Below are positions 58,639 through 64,000 of a stretch of 64,000 nt of DNA, piece by piece. Under the pieces are notes generated by a model. The model was not told the origin of the DNA, did not search any database, and worked only from the letters and a program-made list of their open reading frames with translations. This DNA comes from Catenaria anguillulae PL171. Taxonomy: Eukaryota; Blastocladiomycota; Blastocladiomycetes; Blastocladiales; Catenariaceae. The translations under genes and the position numbers were made by a program. Positions within the stretch are counted from its first letter, which is position 1. Each line of letters begins with the position of its first letter. Location of the stretch: the NCBI GenBank assembly GCA_002102555.1, contig MCFL01000015.1:248001-312000 (forward strand). Direction: 5' to 3'.

Positions 58639-60360
58639 ATGCCGCCGTCACTGGGATCCAGCTTTCGTGGCACGCTTCAGCGAGTCTCCAAGGTCTTGTC
58701 GGCGGTTGCCCATCTGCGCGGACCTGCTGACAAGATCCGCTTCTTAACCCAAGACCCAGACGCCCGATCCATTGTCCCGCTGCTGCGCTTTACTACAGAC
58801 CCGAATGTCACGTTTGGCATCACCCGCAAAGTTGCCGAGAATGCCCTGAAATCGCCCACCGCTGTTCCCTCGAACGGCTCGAGCAGCTCGAGTGAGCCCA
58901 CGTCAGTACAGGCTCTGTTGCAGGAGATGAACGAGGGCAAATGGTCTCGCCCATCGTTGCGTGATCCCATGCTGGGCCATTTGGCGACCAAGCACAAGCT
59001 GGATGCTGAAGATATCGAGACGCTGGTTCGGTTGTTGGATCGCAACCTCAAGGTCGGGCTGGGTCCCGCTCGCTGGCGCGAATTGCCGCTCACGATCGAC
59101 CAGCAAAAGAAGTTGGATGCCATGTTGAGCAAGTCAACACAAACCCCAACGGCCGCGCATAGCCCGTCTACAGCCCCGAAACCATCCTCATCTGTCCCTA
59201 ACAGCACATCGGTGCCGACGGTCGCTGCCTCAACGTCATCTTCTTTGTCGACTGCATTAAGGTTGACGACGTTTCCGGGCACTGCCCTTGGATATCCATT
59301 CAAGGGCAAGCTTGATCCCGCTGTGTACTTTGCTTCAAGGAAATTGGACGGAGTGCGTATGATTGCGACCGTGACTCTCGACTCATCGACACAAGCAGTA
59401 AAACCCACTGTCGAATGTTACTCGCGAACCGGAAAACCGCTCTCTGTGCCCGATGTTGTCGTCTCTGACCTTGCTCGGCTGTTTTCCTCTATCAATCCAT
59501 CTGTATCCGACAACGGACTTTCCACCTGGGTCCTGGATGGCGAGTTGTGTGTTGCCGGCTCGAAACCGGGTGCCAGCGACGACTTTGACCGTGTGATATC
59601 CACCGTGCGCTCAACCCGCAACACCGCCAACGCATTCTCAACCGACATCCATTACTACATCTTTGACGCACTCACGCTCGCCGAATTCATGAGCAAATCA
59701 TCTTCCCGCATCCTCTCAGACCGCCTTTCCACGTTGATCTCACGGGCATGCGCATCATCACCAACCATCTCCATCACTGTCGCGGAACTCGGCCCACATT
59801 CCTGGTCCACGCCAATCCCAAACACCTCGCACCTGCACCTCATGACGCACCAACGCATCCACGGCGCCACCGACGTGACCCACGTTGCCGACCTCATGCA
59901 CCTGGCCCGCTCACAGGGTTGGGAAGGCCTGATTGTGCGTAAAGACGCCCCCTACCGCGGCGCCCGCCACAAGGACGTGCTCAAAGTCAAACACTTTGCC
60001 GATGCCGAATTCACCGTGGTGGGCGTCGACATTGACCCAGCGTTTCGGATCCCGCGGCCCATGCTTCCGCCCGTGCTTGGACCCGACCTTGCGCCCTACG
60101 TGCCGATGGCGGCGCACCATGCAAGTGAAAGTGTGGTAACGGCGCCGTATGCGAAGGCAGTGTGGGTGGATGTATCTGGCGGGCAACGTGTGGCGGTCGG
60201 GTCGGGCATGTCGCTTGTACAGAGGTTGGAGTGGGCCAGGTATCCTGAGCGCATTGTGGGCAGACAGGTCACGGTGCAGTATTTTGAGCAGACAAAGGAT
60301 GGCAGTTTGAGGTTCCCGTCGCTCAAGGCCGTGTATGGGCCAGAGGGGAGGGATGTATAG
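58639..60360 (+). CDS. ATP-dependent DNA ligase, compact phage/bacterial-like type
   Basis: Single-exon gene, 573 residues. The adenylation domain (about 225-455) has motif I SRKLDGVRMIATV with the Lys nucleophile, motif III-like VLDGELCVAG, motif IV GWEGLIVRKDAPYR and motif V DVLKVKHFADAEF. The C-terminal OB domain (GRQVTVQYFEQTKDGSLRFP) is like the short OB fold of phage, bacterial and kinetoplastid mitochondrial ligases. It lacks the large DNA-binding and BRCT regions of ligase I and IV. The N-terminal 200 residues (GITRKVAENAL, LRDPMLGHLATKHKLDAEDI) are less familiar and are separated by a Ser/Thr/Pro linker. The opening MPPSLGSSFRGTLQRVSKVL is Arg/Ser rich and could be a weak mitochondrial presequence. 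A role in organelle or repair ligation is inferred. The lack of introns fits acquisition or retroposition but proves neither. Confidence 0.88.
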   Translation: MPPSLGSSFRGTLQRVSKVLSAVAHLRGPADKIRFLTQDPDARSIVPLLRFTTDPNVTFGITRKVAENALKSPTAVPSNGSSSSSEPTSVQALLQEMNEGKWSRPSLRDPMLGHLATKHKLDAEDIETLVRLLDRNLKVGLGPARWRELPLTIDQQKKLDAMLSKSTQTPTAAHSPSTAPKPSSSVPNSTSVPTVAASTSSSLSTALRLTTFPGTALGYPFKGKLDPAVYFASRKLDGVRMIATVTLDSSTQAVKPTVECYSRTGKPLSVPDVVVSDLARLFSSINPSVSDNGLSTWVLDGELCVAGSKPGASDDFDRVISTVRSTRNTANAFSTDIHYYIFDALTLAEFMSKSSSRILSDRLSTLISRACASSPTISITVAELGPHSWSTPIPNTSHLHLMTHQRIHGATDVTHVADLMHLARSQGWEGLIVRKDAPYRGARHKDVLKVKHFADAEFTVVGVDIDPAFRIPRPMLPPVLGPDLAPYVPMAAHHASESVVTAPYAKAVWVDVSGGQRVAVGSGMSLVQRLEWARYPERIVGRQVTVQYFEQTKDGSLRFPSLKAVYGPEGRDV

Positions 60361-60934
60361 TCTTGGCTCGATGTCACGCCAATGACGCCAATGTATGCAC
60401 ATTTCTACCATCAATCCAGCTTACACTTCCGTTATTGCGCTTCGGGTCCCAGGGACAGTTTCGTTTCCGCTCTTCCTCCTCGTCTCACGGGCGATCGCTG
60501 CGGATGTGGGTTGACATGAGGCCGTGCGGAACACATGAGGATTTGATAAATATCTGTATGTATGTGTGTGTATTTCTGTTGGAGGGTGTATAGCTAGCAG
60601 AGGCAGAAGGACAAGGGGAAAACAAAAGCGGGGAGATGCACAGCCAAAAAAAAGAGAGGGGGTGGAAGAAGGAATCACGAACGAAAACATAAACAAAGCA
60701 AAGCATTAGCGAGCATTGGATTCTCACGTTGAAAGCCAGGGAGGCGGAATTGGTCGATTGAATGGAGAAGGAAAGATGACCAGTCGACAGAGCGGATGTG
60801 GTGAATGATGGGAGCACAAGTAGCGGCGGCAAGTCGAAATGGGAAAGGTGATGTTGGAGGGAAATGGGGGTTGTGATCGATAAACATACAGCAGAGCCAA
60901 CAACAACACGCCGAAAGAGTGAAAATGCAGAAAA
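60361..60934. other. convergent 3' intergenic region
   Basis: About 570 bases between the ligase stop and the Hsp70-like stop. It is A/G-rich around 60600-60680. Minus-strand open frames here have no recognisable domain and are not annotated. Confidence 0.45.
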
Positions 60935-63753
60935 CTACCGAACGTGAATGTGCCCATGCCCCAAAATGGTCCGCCACGTGCGGCCAGACTCGGTATCCGT
61001 GACGCACACCTCCAACTCGACGCGCCCAAAGTAAATGGAAATGCTCAAATCCCGCTTTGACCAGTTTGCGTTTGCGCCGCCACCGCCAACTCCAGACGAC
61101 GTGGATGGTGCTACCGACACCATCGAGTCCCGCGCGCTCCCATGGAAACTGCCACTGGACGGCGAATTTGGCGGATAGAATGGCCGCGCGTCAATTGTGA
61201 CCCGGCCGAGGAAATCACACTTGTCACGCCTGGTATGCAACAACGGCCGCCTCACATCCGATGCGAAAATGTTAATGTCGGCCGTCCACGACCCTGGCGA
61301 CAGCGAAAAGTGATGCTTGGCATAATGCGACGACATCTGCACGGGGTCCCCCTTTTGAATAAAGGCCTCCACATAGGAATCCACCAGCCAAAACGCCTGA
61401 TTGCGCGGCTGATCAGGCGCACGGTACACGACATCACGCTCCTCATCGACCTGCGGGTCAAACGGACGCAGGATCTGCACGCCAATGGAGCGGCGCGCAC
61501 GGCGCGACCGGATACTGTCGCCGACAGCTGCGTACACGGCACCACGCAACACGGCAACCTCGGGCGATGGGATCGAGCGCACGCGATTGACGAGCTTTTT
61601 GATGACTGGATCGTCGGCAATCCGCTTGCGCAGGTACGCAGAGTTGCCAAAACCGCCGACAACAAACATGTGCTCGAGCACCGTGCCGGACCCGTTGCTG
61701 CCCACAAGCGCCCCCGAAGCCGTTGCGCCCGCATCGCCGTTGGTCACAAGCGAATGGATCTGCGTCTGCACCAGCCGAATGATCGAGTCCAAGACGGGGT
61801 CAAAGAAACTGCGCATGCGCTGCGGATCCAACTCGATGGTCCCGCCCTCCAACGCCTCAGGCAACTGCCCGTCCAATGTATCCTCGAGCTCCCTCAAGAT
61901 GGCTTGCGGCACGAAAATCTCGTCAATTGCCGACTCGGATCCCGTAAAGGACCGCTTCCGATACTCCCACTGCGACAACAAGTTGTTCCATGCGGCCGCA
62001 CACCGCGGCGAATGGCTGACGTTCTCAAGACCCAAGGGCGTCATGAGCTCGCCCAAGTAATTAAGGAACGCCACATCCACATTGGTAGCGCCGAAAAACC
62101 CGCCCTGGCCCATGGACAGCTCGACTAGTTCCGGCGCAGACCGTGGGTCATCAGTTTGCCCAATTCGGCATTGGAACAGGTCGACCGTGCCGCCACCGCA
62201 ATCAACAACGAGAAACTCTGACCCGGGACGCAGTTGCACGTCCGGGTCGTGGACGCACGCCATGCACGCGGCCTCGGGTTCGTAACAAAAGACGAGGTTG
62301 GGCGAGCGTTCAGTGGTGATGAGGCCGGCACGGTATGCGGCGCGGCGAAGGCGTTGGTGGGATTCGGCAGACCAGTTGACGGGGACTGGAAGATGGGACC
62401 GGATACATTTGTGCATGTGGGTGTGAGTCACGTGTGTGTTTATGTCGGTGGCTGAATGTGTGGTTTGACGTACCTGTCAAGCAATACATGATTTCGTCTT
62501 TTGCAATGTCGCCCTTGCCAAACGATACGCCCCACATGCGGTCGAGCGTTTGCATGCAATACCCATCGACTTCACGGAGGTAGTCACGAATGATATCGTC
62601 AGCTTGCAGACCTTCGGGAATGATTGGCTTGAGAAACTCTGGCGTGCTTGGTTCCTATCATTGTCCAATTCTGAATGTCAGTTCCGCAAGTCAGCGAGGA
62701 AAACGATGAAAAATCACGTACGAGACAAAGCTTGACGCGCTCAATCTTGTGCACCTTCATCGTGTTCTTTTTCATGGCGGTAAAGCCCCACGAATCAAGC
62801 GCCAAATTGTCCTTGGCGTAGCACGAAATGGTGGGCGTTTTGACGCCCGTCACGTTGGGCGGCTGATCGGGCCAGTTGAGCGGGGTAACAGGTTGCAGCT
62901 TTGTCGGATCGGATTGCATTTGCACAATGGCAAAGCCAGAGTACGTGGTGCCAAAGTCGAGGCCCACACAGTACCGGATCTATCCATGGCGCAGCCTCCG
63001 TCGTCAGCAAATGAGGTAGGCATGGCAATTGATGCATCAGAAGTGCAGGCATACCTTGGACACGTCGTGCGCCACAACTTCTGCTGGTGCGAGCGGCGTC
63101 ACGCCACTCTGCTGCTGTTGCTGTTGCGTCTGCGCAGGCGACCCAATTCCAGAATCTGGCCGGAGGTTGTTGTCAGGTGGGTTGGCCGGCCGGTGTTTGG
63201 GCGAATGTTTGAGCGCTGATCTGAGTTGCTGCTGCTGTTGCTGGCCGCCCGCTCCAACCTGTGGACTGCGCAACGACATTTGCGATTTAGACGAGGCGAG
63301 CGAAGGCCCTCCACCCTGTTGGTGATAATTGCCCGACAAGGGCGACGGAACGCCAGGCGATTTCGGCGGCACGCCTGCCGAGGACCGCGGGCTACCCGGG
63401 GCCGTGGAGGTCGGCGAAGCAAAGTCAAAGGACCCGCGTGGCGAATTCAGCGACATGAGCGAAGATGGCCGGTTGGGGGTTTGGCGTCCGCCGTGTGTGC
63501 TGGAAGCGGCACTGTTGTTGTAGGACGAGGACGAGTATTCAGCGGCAGCGGCAGCAGCTGCAGAGTATTGCATGAATGAGGCGGACGAATGTGCCGTGTT
63601 GGTGCGCTGGCGGCCGCCTGTGGGGGCGAGGGCTGGATCGGCATAGGGCGAGTAAGGGTCGTGGCCAAGGCCCGGCTGGTGGTGCATGGGCGGCGGGTTC
63701 TTGCCGCGCGCCTTGTCCTTTTTCTTTTTGCCAAAACCGAGGAACTTGAGCAT
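60935..63753 (-). CDS. HSPA12-like Hsp70-family ATPase with disordered N terminus
   Basis: Divergent Hsp70/actin-fold ATPase of the HSPA12 type common in fungi. Four exons (63753-63055, 62979-62722, 62654-62474, 62385-60935; introns 75, 67 and 88 bases) join in phase to 862 residues. The first 233 residues are Ser/Pro/Gln rich and disordered, with a basic start (FLGFGKKKKDKARGK) and two Gln runs. The ATPase begins at exon 2 with phosphate-1 loop GLDFGTTYSGFAIVQ, continues to VPVNWSAESHQRLRRAAYRA, phosphate-2 loop FLVVDCGGGTVDLFQ and the adenosine motif MFVVGGFGNSAYLRKR. No ordinary Hsp70 substrate-binding domain or EEVD tail follows. The C-terminal 200 residues are a distinct beta-rich region. 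An intron separates the disordered tail exactly from the ATPase. It probably acts in signalling or stress rather than general folding. Confidence 0.9.
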
Positions 63754-64000
63754 GGTGACGAACTGGCGGGTGTGGCGCAGAGGCAGAGGGTATCAGTTGA
63801 GGTTGAGAGGTGCGGCCGTCTCGGATCGAAGCGGAGAGGACGAGTCGTCGGTCAAGGCGCAAGCGAGCGAATATGTAGGTAGTACTGCCGGAGGTCGGCG
63901 GTGTATTGCGTTGCCTTTTGTGTGGATATCAAGGGTGTCTGTCAAACCTTCTTGGCACTCGTCCATAGCAATACAGCACTTGCGGGAGATCTGTCAAGAA
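63754..64000. other. upstream region of the Hsp70-like gene
   Basis: The last 247 bases of the window, upstream of the minus-strand Hsp70-like start codon. No heat-shock element was clearly identified. The region continues beyond the window. Confidence 0.4.

Overview
This window is nuclear DNA of a filamentous or zoosporic fungus. Most genes carry short GT-AG introns (about 40-120 bases), coding sequence is GC-rich with heavy TCG serine usage, and the gene set is fungal: fungal type I fatty acid synthase, a single-chain eukaryotic acetyl-CoA carboxylase, a LysM/hevein/GH18 chitinase, an LCL2-like protein and an HSPA12-type Hsp70. Kanadaptin and a single-chain beta-alpha FAS, together with frequent GTACGY splice donors, make me think of an early-diverging lineage (Blastocladiomycota-like). 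That placement is an inference, not something the sequence proves.

Layout. 0-7 kb: a zeta-crystallin-type quinone oxidoreductase (cut by the window edge), 4-hydroxyphenylpyruvate dioxygenase, an orphan gene with a Ser-rich tail, and the mitochondrial glycine-cleavage T-protein. 7-11.3 kb: kanadaptin divergent from a putative mRNA-export adaptor with an N-terminal UAP56-binding-like motif. 11.3-14.4 kb: a long gene-poor leader in front of a C2H2 transcription factor (14.4-17.2 kb). 18-22 kb: glucosidase II beta subunit divergent from an SRP40/Nopp140-like nucleolar protein. 22.7-25.7 kb: a modular chitinase.

25.8-47.8 kb is the metabolic core: a fused beta-alpha fatty acid synthase on the minus strand, head to head with acetyl-CoA carboxylase on the plus strand, with 2.4 kb between them. 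The carboxylase makes the malonyl-CoA that the synthase consumes, so shared control from the central region is plausible. Both genes keep their catalytic motifs but contain small reading-frame breaks (six places in the carboxylase, two in the synthase). These look most like single-base dropouts in the assembly, although the two synthase breaks share a context that deserves a check.

48-52 kb: an LCL2-like gene divergent from an unknown helical gene that is split by a 1.93-kb element with 370-bp terminal inverted repeats and a 12-bp target duplication. Removing the element and one duplication copy restores the frame exactly. 52-58.4 kb: a coiled-coil protein and two orphan genes, one of which contains a duplicated module with a conserved intron position. 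58.6-64 kb: a compact ATP-dependent DNA ligase convergent with an HSPA12-like Hsp70. No rRNA, tRNA, CRISPR array or prokaryotic operon was seen.
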